Of a DNA stretch of 34,758 bases, positions 7,096-14,742 are shown piece after piece; position 1 is the first letter of the stretch, and each line of letters starts with the position of its first letter. The translations under genes and the position numbers were made by a program. Source of the DNA: an uncultured Clostridia bacterium (GTDB taxonomy: Bacteria > Bacillota > Clostridia > Peptostreptococcales > Anaerovoracaceae). A model generated the notes under the pieces. That model did no database searches. It was not told the origin of the DNA and saw only the letters and a list, made by a program, of their open reading frames with translations. Where the stretch lies: assembly GCA_946006945.1 (NCBI GenBank), contig CAMFZN010000005.1, positions 1 to 34,758 of the forward strand, read 5' to 3'.

Positions 7096-7115
7096 TTATA
7101 ACCATTTGGTTATAA
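7096..7115. promoter_or_regulatory. Near-perfect 20-bp palindrome overlapping the lysR stop codon
   Basis: TTATAACCATTTGGTTATAA has perfect 9-base arms around TT. It lies about 130-150 bases upstream of the first operon gene and covers the TAA of lysR. Its size and symmetry fit a LysR-type recognition site for the downstream genes. No binding data exist; a lysR site in a tandem rather than divergent layout would be unusual. Confidence 0.45.
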
Positions 7116-7997
7116 ATCGCAGTTATACGCACTTTGTAGTATTTTTATCAAAGTTCTGATGGTGTCATCAGCTTTACTATTCATATATGCAATACATATC
7201 TCGTCCTCTGAATCGAGCTCAAGGCATGAAATCTGCGGTGCTCCCTTAGCCCAGCTCCATTCATCAGTTATCGCAACACCCATTCCGGCACGAACACAGG
7301 TAATCATTGACTCATGATTGCTTACGAATTCAAGCTTAGGAACGAATCTGTATTTGTTCATGTGACCGTATATGGATTCTCTTACAAGCTTCTCAACAAC
7401 ACCCCACGGAACAAAGAAGGTTTCGTTTCTGAAATCTAAAGGACTTAAATCCTCAATGCTTTCATATCTGCTGCCCTTCGGATACAGAATATTCTTACGG
7501 ATTGAACATACGTCAACAATGCTTATCTCCTGTATTCCTTCAACAGAGTTCTTCATTGTAAGGCAAAGATCAAGGCCTCCTGTAAGAATGAGTGTTGAAA
7601 GCTCCTTAACACCGCAGCAGTTGACCACAAGTCTCACACCGGGACAATTCATCCTGAATTCTTCGATGATTCCGGGAAGGTATTCATACAGATCCCAGCC
7701 CTCAAGAAAACCAATCCTTACAACCCTTTCATTGGAAGATGCAAGCTTTAGAGCCTCTGTATGTGTCTTCATGAAATCCGACTTGCAGTCTCTAAACAGA
7801 TTGTAATACAGCTTACCTGCCTCAGTAAGCTCTGTCTTCTTGTTATTTCTGACGAACAGCTTAACACCAAGCTCCTTCTCAAGAAGAGATATCTGCTTGG
7901 ATATGGCAGGCTGGGACACGAAAAGCTCCTCTGAGGTCTTAGTAAAGCTCAGATTCGTTGCAACCGCCATAAAATAATCTATCTGCAGACTGTTCAT
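7110..7997 (-). CDS. LysR-family transcriptional regulator of the flavonoid cluster
   Basis: At 295 residues this is a standard LysR regulator. The N-terminal winged helix-turn-helix is clear (SFTKTSEELFVSQPAISKQI, about 17-36, then LEKELGVKLFVRN). The rest is a periplasmic-binding-protein-like effector domain starting near residue 90 (VVRIGFLEGWDLYEYLP). It is co-directional with and directly upstream of the operon, so it is the likely activator, with a flavonoid or intermediate as inducer; the ligand is inferred. It sits only 22 bases after ruvX, with its own ribosome binding site GGGAG, so it may be read through from the alaS-ireB-ruvX unit as well as from its own promoter. Confidence 0.88.
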   Translation of the reverse strand: MNSLQIDYFMAVATNLSFTKTSEELFVSQPAISKQISLLEKELGVKLFVRNNKKTELTEAGKLYYNLFRDCKSDFMKTHTEALKLASSNERVVRIGFLEGWDLYEYLPGIIEEFRMNCPGVRLVVNCCGVKELSTLILTGGLDLCLTMKNSVEGIQEISIVDVCSIRKNILYPKGSRYESIEDLSPLDFRNETFFVPWGVVEKLVRESIYGHMNKYRFVPKLEFVSNHESMITCVRAGMGVAITDEWSWAKGAPQISCLELDSEDEICIAYMNSKADDTIRTLIKILQSAYNCDL

Positions 7998-8019
7998 AAG
8001 CGATCAATCTCCCTGTAGT

Positions 8020-8451
8020 CTAGAAATGCGAGTCGAGATAGCTCTGAAGAATTACAATGGCCGCCTGTCTGTCTATTATCTTCTTCCTGTCTTTCCTCGA
8101 TACGTTTGCCTCTATAAGAACATTCTCGGCAATCTTTGTTGTGAATCTCTCATCCTGCCAGTGAACCTTTACCTTCGAAAGCGGTCCGAGACTCTTAAGC
8201 TTGTTCTCAAGCATGGTCCTAAATTCTCTAACCTTCTCGGTCTGAACACTGTCGGTACCGTCAAGCGAAAGCGGAAGCCCTATCACAACAGCCTCACATT
8301 CATATTCTTTAATGTAATCTATTACCTTGCCTGCATCCTTTCTGATGCCTACGCGCTCAATGGTGGTAATTCCCTGCGCAGTAATACAAAGGGGGTCGCT
8401 TACAGCAACCCCTATTGTTTTATCACCTACATCAAGTCCAAGTATTCTCAT
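8020..8451 (-). CDS. ruvX: Putative Holliday junction resolvase / pre-16S rRNA nuclease RuvX (YqgF)
   Basis: This 143-residue RNase H-fold nuclease carries the family's start MRILGLDVGDKTIGVAVSD with the first catalytic Asp, the VVIGLPLSLDG segment, WQDERFTT, and the final RQAAIVILQSYLD with the C-terminal Asp. The bacterial family is linked to 16S rRNA 5' end maturation and to Holliday junction resolution. I start at the ATG at 8451, directly after the ireB stop; a longer start would overlap ireB. It belongs to the conserved alaS-ireB-ruvX unit. Confidence 0.95.
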   Translation of the reverse strand: MRILGLDVGDKTIGVAVSDPLCITAQGITTIERVGIRKDAGKVIDYIKEYECEAVVIGLPLSLDGTDSVQTEKVREFRTMLENKLKSLGPLSKVKVHWQDERFTTKIAENVLIEANVSRKDRKKIIDRQAAIVILQSYLDSHF

Positions 8452-8452
8452 A

Positions 8453-8704
8453 TTACTTCTCAATACCAAGATAATTAATCAGAAGCTCCTCAAGAAGCTC
8501 ATCTCTATCGAGCTTGAGAACGAGATTTCTTGCGTTGTTATGACTTGTAATGTATGAAGGATCACCTGATGTCAGATATCCGACAATCTGATCGATTGCG
8601 TTATATCCTCTTTCAGTCAGTGCAGAATAGATAGCATTTAGTGCTTCCTTCTTATCAATCTGAGCATCCTTTAATCCGTCAAAAGTCAGTGTATTCTTAC
8701 TCAT
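8453..8704 (-). CDS. ireB: IreB-family regulatory phosphoprotein (UPF0297)
   Basis: The 83-residue protein matches IreB/YrzL in length and sequence (GYNAIDQIVGYLTSGDPSYI and the preceding ALNAIYSALTERGY). In enterococci IreB is a small substrate of the Ser/Thr kinase IreK tied to envelope stress and cephalosporin resistance. The Thr phosphorylation sites near the N-terminus could correspond to T5 and T7 in NTLTFDG. It lies in the standard position between alaS and ruvX, with one base separating its stop from the ruvX ATG. Confidence 0.95.
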   Translation of the reverse strand: MSKNTLTFDGLKDAQIDKKEALNAIYSALTERGYNAIDQIVGYLTSGDPSYITSHNNARNLVLKLDRDELLEELLINYLGIEK

Positions 8705-8753
8705 TATTCATATTCCTCCTCAAATTCTAAGAAATGAACAATTCCGTTTATGA

Positions 8754-11363
8754 TTATGCCAGAACCTCTGCAGCTCTTGCAAAGGCTTCGTCAAGCTTGC
8801 CCGGATCCTTAGCGCCGGCCTGTGCCATATTAGCCTTTCCGCCGCCGCCTCCGCCGCAAACAGAAGCTACTTCTTTGATAAGCTTTCCTGCATGGTATCC
8901 CTGACCTACAAGATCGTCACTTACAGATGCAATAAACATGAGCTTACCGTCATTAACTGCAGCAAATACCATTACTACCTTATCAATCTTTGACTTAACA
9001 GCATCACAGATATTTCTGAGCTGATCTGCATCAGTATTCTCAAATAATCTTGTAATAAGTCTGATATCTCCGATTGTCTTTGCAGATGCGATAATCTCAT
9101 CAAGTGAGCCGCTGATTTCATCCGACTTAAGTGACTTGATTGTATTCTCAAGCTCCTTGTTATCTGTAACAAGCTGATGTGCTCTTCTTGAGAGATCATT
9201 CTCATTTGTCTTAAGAACAGATGATACCTCTGCTATTACAGCATCCTTTGCCTCAGCATACTTTACAACATTGCTTCCTGTAACAGCCTCGATTCTTCTT
9301 ACGCCTGATGCAACACCATATTCGGAAGTAATCTTGATACATCCGATAAGGCCTGTGTTGGCAAGATGAGTTCCTCCACAGAACTCAACGCTGTAATCAC
9401 CCATTGTTACTACTCTTACAATGTCACCATACTTCTCACCAAAGATTGCCATTGCGCCAAGCTTCTTAGCATCTTCAATAGGCATCTCTTCCATTACGAT
9501 TGGAAGGAAGCTGTCAATCTTGCTGTTAACAATATCTTCAACCTTCTTAAGCTCCTCGGTAGTAACTGGCTGGAAGTGATTGAAGTCGAATCTGAGATAC
9601 TTGTCATCAACATATGATCCTGCCTGCATTACGTGATCTCCGAGAACATCCTGTAGAGCCTGCTGCAGAAGGTGTGTTGCAGAGTGACTTCTTGCAATTC
9701 TGTTTCTTCTGATCTGACAGATTGCAAGCTTTGCCTTGTCGCCAGCCTTTAGAGAAGAAAGCTTCTCTGAATCCTCAGCAGTTGCAATATGCAGATAGAT
9801 TCCATTCTCCTTCTCAACCTGCTCGATTCTTACAGTTTCTGAACCGAATTCAACACTGCCGCAGTCGTGAAGCTGTCCACCGCCTGTTGCGTAGAACGGA
9901 GTACGGTCAAAAATAACGAATTTTCTGTTCTTGTCATAGTCTCCGCAGAACAGAACCTCTGCCTCTGCGTCAGTTGAATCATATCCGAGGAACTCAGTCT
10001 GAGGAAGTGTGCTGTACTCAGATGCATCTCTCCATGCATCCTCATCAGTATTCCTCTGACCCTCACGAGCCATCTGCTTCTGAGCATCCATCTTCTCATT
10101 ATAGCCATCCATGTCGATGGTCATGCCGTTCTCTTCAAGAATCTCCTGCGTAACCTCAACAGGGAATCCGTATGTATCATAGAGCTTGAAGGCTCTTGCA
10201 CCATCGAGCTGTGAACCACCCTCAGCCTTAATCTCAGACATATAATCATCAAGGATAGACATTCCCTTGTCGAGAGTCTTTGCGAACTGCTCCTCCTCAA
10301 CTCTGATTATCTTCTGGATGTAATCCTTCTTCTCTACGATTTCAGGATATGCACCGCCTGATACCTCGATAACCCTGTTGGAAAGTTCTGTAAGGAAGTT
10401 CTCCTCGCTGATTCCAAGAAGTCTTCCGTGTCTTGCTGCTCTTCTGATAATTCTTCTGAGAATATAGCCTCTTCCCTCATTGCTTGGAAGAACTCCATCA
10501 CCAATCATGAATACCATTGAACGAAGGTGATCTGTGATGATTCTGATACTTATATCAACCTTAGTGTTGCCGGTCTGGTATGAAACTCCAGCCATATCAG
10601 TAATAGCCTCGAGAATATGTCTTACAGTATCTACATCATAGATTGAATCTACGCCCTGCATGATGCAGGCAAGTCTCTCAAGTCCCATTCCGGTATCGAT
10701 GTTCTTGTGCTCAAGATCTGAGTATGAACCGTCCTCTTCTCTTGAGAACTGAGTAAATACATGGTTCCAGAACTCCATGTATCTGTCACAGTCACATCCC
10801 GGCTTGCAGTCAGGACTTCCACAGCCATATTCAGGACCTCTGTCGTAGTAAATCTCTGAGCAAGGTCCACATGGTCCAAGTCCGATCTCCCAGAAGTTAT
10901 CGTCCTTGCCAAGTCTTACGATTCTGTCCTCCGGAAGGCCTATCTTCTTCCAGATTTCTACGGCCTGGTCATCGTCCTCATATACTGTTGCCCATATCTT
11001 CTCCTCAGGCATGTGAAGCCACTGTGTAATAAACTCCCATCCCCAATTAAGAGACTCCTCCTTGAAGTAATCTCCAAAGCTGAAGTTACCAAGCATCTCG
11101 AAGAATGTACCATGTCTTGCTGTCTTTCCGACATTCTCGATATCGTTTGTTCTGATACACTTCTGACATGTTGTCATCCTCTTTGATGGCGGTGTCTCAA
11201 GTCCTGCGAAATAAGGCTTTAATGGTGCCATTCCTGAGTTTATTATGAGAAGGCTCTTGTCATTGTTAGGAATAAGTGATGCACTTCCTCCTGCATAATG
11301 TCCCTTGCTGACAAAAAAATCCTTAAACATCTCACGTAATTCATTAAGACCGATCTTTTCCAT
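8754..11363 (-). CDS. alaS: Alanine-tRNA ligase
   Basis: At 869 residues this is full-length AlaRS. Seen in order are the class II aminoacylation core (NELREMFKDFFVSKGH near the start, PSNEGRGYILRRIIRRAARHG), the editing domain with zinc-site motifs HSATHLLQQAL and CGGTHLANTG, and the C-Ala domain ending in the glycine-rich CGGGGGGKANMAQAG. It charges tRNA-Ala and clears mischarged Ser/Gly. No T-box leader is present: only 40 bases separate it from the DUF896 gene, so the two are probably cotranscribed from the promoter at 11639-11666. Confidence 0.98.
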   Translation of the reverse strand: MEKIGLNELREMFKDFFVSKGHYAGGSASLIPNNDKSLLIINSGMAPLKPYFAGLETPPSKRMTTCQKCIRTNDIENVGKTARHGTFFEMLGNFSFGDYFKEESLNWGWEFITQWLHMPEEKIWATVYEDDDQAVEIWKKIGLPEDRIVRLGKDDNFWEIGLGPCGPCSEIYYDRGPEYGCGSPDCKPGCDCDRYMEFWNHVFTQFSREEDGSYSDLEHKNIDTGMGLERLACIMQGVDSIYDVDTVRHILEAITDMAGVSYQTGNTKVDISIRIITDHLRSMVFMIGDGVLPSNEGRGYILRRIIRRAARHGRLLGISEENFLTELSNRVIEVSGGAYPEIVEKKDYIQKIIRVEEEQFAKTLDKGMSILDDYMSEIKAEGGSQLDGARAFKLYDTYGFPVEVTQEILEENGMTIDMDGYNEKMDAQKQMAREGQRNTDEDAWRDASEYSTLPQTEFLGYDSTDAEAEVLFCGDYDKNRKFVIFDRTPFYATGGGQLHDCGSVEFGSETVRIEQVEKENGIYLHIATAEDSEKLSSLKAGDKAKLAICQIRRNRIARSHSATHLLQQALQDVLGDHVMQAGSYVDDKYLRFDFNHFQPVTTEELKKVEDIVNSKIDSFLPIVMEEMPIEDAKKLGAMAIFGEKYGDIVRVVTMGDYSVEFCGGTHLANTGLIGCIKITSEYGVASGVRRIEAVTGSNVVKYAEAKDAVIAEVSSVLKTNENDLSRRAHQLVTDNKELENTIKSLKSDEISGSLDEIIASAKTIGDIRLITRLFENTDADQLRNICDAVKSKIDKVVMVFAAVNDGKLMFIASVSDDLVGQGYHAGKLIKEVASVCGGGGGGKANMAQAGAKDPGKLDEAFARAAEVLA

Positions 11364-11403
11364 TTGATATATACCCCTTTTATTTCTAAATTTGATTATC
11401 TTA

Positions 11404-11607
11404 TTAATTCTTATGTCCTGCCGGAGTTACGTTTCCATCCTCGTCGACAAAATCAATGTTATCAAGAGATCTCTTCAGATCCGCTCGAATCGCACTCAAA
11501 AATTCCATCCTAAGCTCAGCCTGCTCGGCTCGCTCTGCCTCAGTCAGACCAACTGATTTTGACTTGTGCGCAAGTTCATTTATTCTGTCAATTTTAGACT
11601 GTTCCAT
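11404..11607 (-). CDS. DUF896 (YnzC/UPF0291) small protein
   Basis: The 67-residue protein fits the DUF896 family: helical hairpin INELAHKSKSVGLTEAERAE followed by QAELRMEFLSAIRADLK and the usual ending VTPAGHKN-like. B. subtilis YnzC is a small helical protein linked to the SOS-induced yneA operon; function is unknown. A strong AGGAGG precedes the ATG, and a promoter lies about 30 bases further upstream. It probably forms one transcript with alaS. Confidence 0.9.
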   Translation of the reverse strand: MEQSKIDRINELAHKSKSVGLTEAERAEQAELRMEFLSAIRADLKRSLDNIDFVDEDGNVTPAGHKN

Positions 11608-11638
11608 ACTTCCTCCTATTATTGCAATATACCAAATT

Positions 11639-11666
11639 AGTATATCACAAATGCATAGATAATCAA
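11639..11666 (-). promoter_or_regulatory. Promoter for the DUF896-alaS-ireB-ruvX unit
   Basis: On the minus strand, -35 TTGATT (11661-11666) and -10 TATACT (11639-11644) are separated by 16 bases. The next start codon is 31 bases downstream. Confidence 0.6.
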
Positions 11667-11693
11667 AATAGAAGAAGGATATATCACCATCAT

Positions 11694-12257
11694 TTATTTC
11701 ATTTCATCCGTATTATTCTTCTGATTCATTATTACCTGGGCAGCAGAGATAAGCTTTCTCATCATCTCGCCATTGGATGGCTTATGATTAAACCCTGCAA
11801 ATATGTTATCTGAAGGACTGCAGAAAACACATTCTCTCTCCCAGGAGATATCAATCACATTCCTGATTGCACGCTCTACGCTTGTGCTCGTAACATTATA
11901 GAGTCTTGCCAGCTCAGGATAAATGTCCTTTGTGATCATAAAGTTATAGATACCGCTTTGCATAATCAGTTCACAGCCCTTCAGCATATACATGTGAGCC
12001 TTGTATTTCTTTGTGATACCCGCTTCAATAAGAAGCATTTCTAGAATTGACTTGAACCGGCACTCTTCTTCTTCAGATGATACATGACTATCAGTATCGG
12101 TAGAACTGCTTTTATCACTCTGATTGTTATCCAAATCAGCTATAGTTACAAAAGCATCGTATCTTTTAAGAAGAATTGACTCTTCAAGCAGCCCGATAAT
12201 TCTTTCAATTAGCTCCTTGTCTCTCAATTCAAGAGCTATCATTAGACCTTCTGTCAT
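11694..12257 (-). CDS. Spo0A C-terminal-domain-like protein
   Basis: The C-terminal half of this 187-residue protein resembles the Spo0A DNA-binding domain: a start like GITKKYKAHMYMLKGCELIM, then ITKDIYPELARLYNVTSTSV (helix-turn-helix) and VERAIRNVIDISWE, ending with the typical KPSNGEMMRKLI. The N-terminal 70 residues are acidic and Ser-rich and do not look like an intact phosphoreceiver: no clear DD/D/K pattern is visible. It may therefore be a sporulation-type regulator uncoupled from phosphorelay, or a degenerate paralogue. It starts 18 bases after the ComEA-like stop, suggesting cotranscription. Confidence 0.8.
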   Translation of the reverse strand: MTEGLMIALELRDKELIERIIGLLEESILLKRYDAFVTIADLDNNQSDKSSSTDTDSHVSSEEEECRFKSILEMLLIEAGITKKYKAHMYMLKGCELIMQSGIYNFMITKDIYPELARLYNVTSTSVERAIRNVIDISWERECVFCSPSDNIFAGFNHKPSNGEMMRKLISAAQVIMNQKNNTDEMK

Positions 12258-12275
12258 GATGCACCACCAAGAATG

Positions 12276-12905
12276 CTATGTGGTTATCAGCGATTCCATT
12301 TTCTCATAAGTCTTGTCACCGATTCCACTTACATTCTTGATATCCTCCTTTCTTACGAATCTATTCTGGGTACGGTAATCAACAATTCTCTGTGCTATCG
12401 CCTCTCCTACACCCGGCAGCTCCATGAGCTTGTCCTTAGGTGCAGAATTGATGTTGATAAGACCATTGTCAGCATTTCCATTATCATCACCGGAGACTCC
12501 TGCACTCTCATTTTCAGTTTTTGCAGGTATTATTATCTTCTGTCCATCCGATACTGTTTCCGCCTGGTTTATCATATCCAAATCGGCATCATCCTGAAGT
12601 CCGCCTGCTTTCTCTATCAATTCATATAATCTTGTGCCCTCTTCGAGAATGTATATTCCCGGATTTATCACCTCTCCACTAATGTCAACGCAAATCTCTT
12701 TATTTACAGCCTCTGAGACTACAGAGCCGTTATCATCATCTGCAGAATCAATGATTACTCTGTCCTTTGAAGCGCTGCCGGCCTTAAGCACAACAGCAAT
12801 CACAACAATCAGCACTATCCCCGCAATCCTCATAACCTTCCTTCGATTAGAAGATAGATAATCCAGAACATCTGACAGTCTGTCTCTCAAATCAGAATCT
12901 TTCAT
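12276..12905 (-). CDS. comEA: ComEA-like helix-hairpin-helix protein
   Basis: The 209-residue protein has a cytoplasmic basic N-terminus, one membrane segment (about 23-42), an SLBB-like domain (ICVDISGEVINPGIYILEEG, then LYELIEKAGG), a Gly/Asn/Asp-rich linker and two HhH motifs (INSAPKDKLMELPGVGEAIA and FVRKEDIKNVSGIGDKTYEK). This is the ComEA layout: a membrane-anchored receptor that binds incoming double-stranded DNA during transformation. No other competence gene lies next to it in this window, so uptake competence is not shown. It starts at the ATG at 12905 after GGAAAGG. Confidence 0.9.
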   Translation of the reverse strand: MKDSDLRDRLSDVLDYLSSNRRKVMRIAGIVLIVVIAVVLKAGSASKDRVIIDSADDDNGSVVSEAVNKEICVDISGEVINPGIYILEEGTRLYELIEKAGGLQDDADLDMINQAETVSDGQKIIIPAKTENESAGVSGDDNGNADNGLININSAPKDKLMELPGVGEAIAQRIVDYRTQNRFVRKEDIKNVSGIGDKTYEKMESLITT

Positions 12906-13064
12906 AAGAAATCCTTTCCGGAGCGTGGCAAGATTTCATTATTCCTCATATTAATATTATTAAAGAAATATATCAAAAGCCGGATTCGTGCAAAAAACTA
13001 CTGTTATTAACGCTATTCATCACGAATCACTGCAATTCAGTCACATTTTGCAAGTATTTATACT

Positions 13065-13101
13065 AAAAAAAGATACCCTGAAGACAAAAAAGGGTATCTT
13101 T
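13065..13101 (-). terminator. Terminator after obg
   Basis: AAAGATACCC pairs with GGGTATCTTT (13092-13101 and 13069-13078). On the minus strand it is followed by a run of seven T. It lies about 20 bases past the obg stop. Confidence 0.85.
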
Positions 13102-13119
13102 ATGTATCATTTTAAATTC

Positions 13120-14403
13120 TTAATCCTCGTAATACTCGAACTCATAATCCTCGATTCTTACAGTATCACCTTCCTCGAGGCCCAGCTCAAGCATCTGATC
13201 CATTCCGCCCTTCTCAACGATGTATCTGTAAAGATATCTTACAGAACCCATGTCGTTGAAGTTGGTTGAATTAAATATCTTGCTAAGCTGCTTTCCCTCA
13301 AGAACAAATACTCCATCCTCGTCCTTATATGCAGTAACCGTTCTGTAATCAGGATCATAGTCATCCATCTCAAGGTCAAACAGTTCAACCTGAGTCTCCT
13401 CTTCCGGCTCATAGCTTTCTATCTGATGGAGAACCTCATTAAGAAGCTCCATTATTCCCTGTCTTCCTGCAGCACTGATCTGGAATACCTTACGGCCCTC
13501 CTTATCCATGAATTCCATAAATTCATTAAGCTTGTCCTCATCATATACCATATCCATCTTATTGGCAGCTATTATCTGAGGCTTCTTTGCAAGCTGAGGA
13601 TCATACTGAACAAGCTCTTCATTTATCTTAATGTAATCTTCAATAGGATCTCTTCCCTCAGAGCCGGACACATCGATAACATGAACAAGCACCTTTGTTC
13701 TCTCGATATGCTTAAGGAATCTGAAACCGAGGCCAAGGCCCTCGTGTGCACCCTCAATGATTCCGGCAATATCTGCCATGACAAAACTGGTATCATGAAT
13801 GTTTACAACACCAAGGTTAGGATCTATTGTAGTGAAATGATAGTTGGCAATCTTTGGCTTTGCACTTGTTGCAGCAGACAGGAGAGTTGATTTGCCAACA
13901 TTCGGAAAGCCAAGAAGGCCAACATCTGCAATAAGCTTAAGCTCAAGGATTACTGTACGTTCCTTGCCCGGAGTACCTGCCTCAGCAAAATTCGGTGCTC
14001 TTCTTACAGAGCTCTTGAAGTGGACATTGCCTCGTCCGCCGCGTCCACCCTTTGCTGCAACAAGCTCATCTCCGTCATGAATCATATCCTTCATTAGAAG
14101 GCCTGTCTCCTTGTCATATATCAGTGTGCCGACCGGGACCTTGATATACAGGTCCTCACCCTTCTTGCCGAAACGGTTCTTTTTCATTCCATCCTGTCCG
14201 TTCTCGGCTTCGTATTTTCTCTTATACTTAAAGTCCATGAGTGTACGAAGATTTCTGTCAGCGACAAAAATGATGCTGCCCCCATCTCCGCCATCACCTC
14301 CGTTTGGACCGCCTTCTGGTACAAACGGCTCTTTACGGAAAGTCACAGCTCCGTTACCGCCCTTACCGGACGCTATTGATATCTCTGCTTTATCTACGAA
14401 CAT
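13120..14403 (-). CDS. obg: GTPase Obg (CgtA)
   Basis: The 427-residue protein has the glycine-rich Obg fold (GKGGNGAVTFRKEPFVPEGG), the G domain with P-loop GFPNVGKSTLL, switch region FTTIDPNLGV, DIAGIIEGA, and NKMD, and a C-terminal OCT domain (about 350-427). Obg binds the 50S subunit and links ribosome assembly to stringent response and sporulation. It follows rplU and rpmA in the classic order. A terminator-like hairpin precedes it at 14416-14446, with the GAGGAT ribosome binding site just after the T-run, so its transcription may be partly attenuated relative to the ribosomal genes. Confidence 0.97.
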   Translation of the reverse strand: MFVDKAEISIASGKGGNGAVTFRKEPFVPEGGPNGGDGGDGGSIIFVADRNLRTLMDFKYKRKYEAENGQDGMKKNRFGKKGEDLYIKVPVGTLIYDKETGLLMKDMIHDGDELVAAKGGRGGRGNVHFKSSVRRAPNFAEAGTPGKERTVILELKLIADVGLLGFPNVGKSTLLSAATSAKPKIANYHFTTIDPNLGVVNIHDTSFVMADIAGIIEGAHEGLGLGFRFLKHIERTKVLVHVIDVSGSEGRDPIEDYIKINEELVQYDPQLAKKPQIIAANKMDMVYDEDKLNEFMEFMDKEGRKVFQISAAGRQGIMELLNEVLHQIESYEPEEETQVELFDLEMDDYDPDYRTVTAYKDEDGVFVLEGKQLSKIFNSTNFNDMGSVRYLYRYIVEKGGMDQMLELGLEEGDTVRIEDYEFEYYED

Positions 14404-14415
14404 TTCTCTATCCTC

Positions 14416-14446
14416 AAAAAAACAAGGAGCCCCTGTAAGGGCTCCT
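14416..14446 (-). terminator. Attenuator-like terminator between rpmA and obg
   Basis: An 8-pair stem, AGGAGCCC with GGGCTCCT (14425-14432 and 14439-14446), is followed on the minus strand by TTG and seven T. It ends only 12 bases before the obg ATG, so it can reduce readthrough from the ribosomal genes. Confidence 0.75.
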
Positions 14447-14452
14447 CAATAA

Positions 14453-14713
14453 CTATGCTTCCTTGCTGTAAACACTTACCTGTTTTCTCTTCTTGTCGTA
14501 TCTCTCGAACTTTACAGTTCCATCGATCTTAGCAAATAGAGTATCATCTCCACCGATACCTACGTTGTTACCTGGGTGGAACTTAGTACCTCTCTGTCTT
14601 ACAAGAATGCTTCCAGCGCTTACATACTCACCAGCACCAATCTTGAGTCCCAAACGTTTCGACTCGGAATCACGACCGTTCTTGGAACTACCTACTCCCT
14701 TTTTACTTGCCAT
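14453..14713 (-). CDS. rpmA: 50S ribosomal protein L27
   Basis: The 86-residue protein starts [20 protein letters not shown], the L27 signature, and ends in a normal core. Many Firmicutes make L27 with a short N-terminal leader (xxNLQFF-A) removed by the protease Prp. Here the leader is absent and no prp gene lies between rplU and rpmA, which are only 29 bases apart. An AAAGGAGG site precedes this ATG, so the short start is right. It serves the 50S peptidyl-transferase region. Confidence 0.97.
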   Translation of the reverse strand: MASKKGVGSSKNGRDSESKRLGLKIGAGEYVSAGSILVRQRGTKFHPGNNVGIGGDDTLFAKIDGTVKFERYDKKRKQVSVYSKEA

Positions 14714-14742
14714 CGAAAGTTACCTCCTTTAACTCTAATTTA

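Noticed and set aside
8026-8478. 150-codon plus-strand open frame across ruvX
   Set aside because: It mirrors ruvX, has no ribosome binding site and encodes no recognisable protein.
11364-11403. T-box leader for alaS
   Set aside because: The gap to the preceding gene is only 40 bases and no specifier or antiterminator structure is visible.
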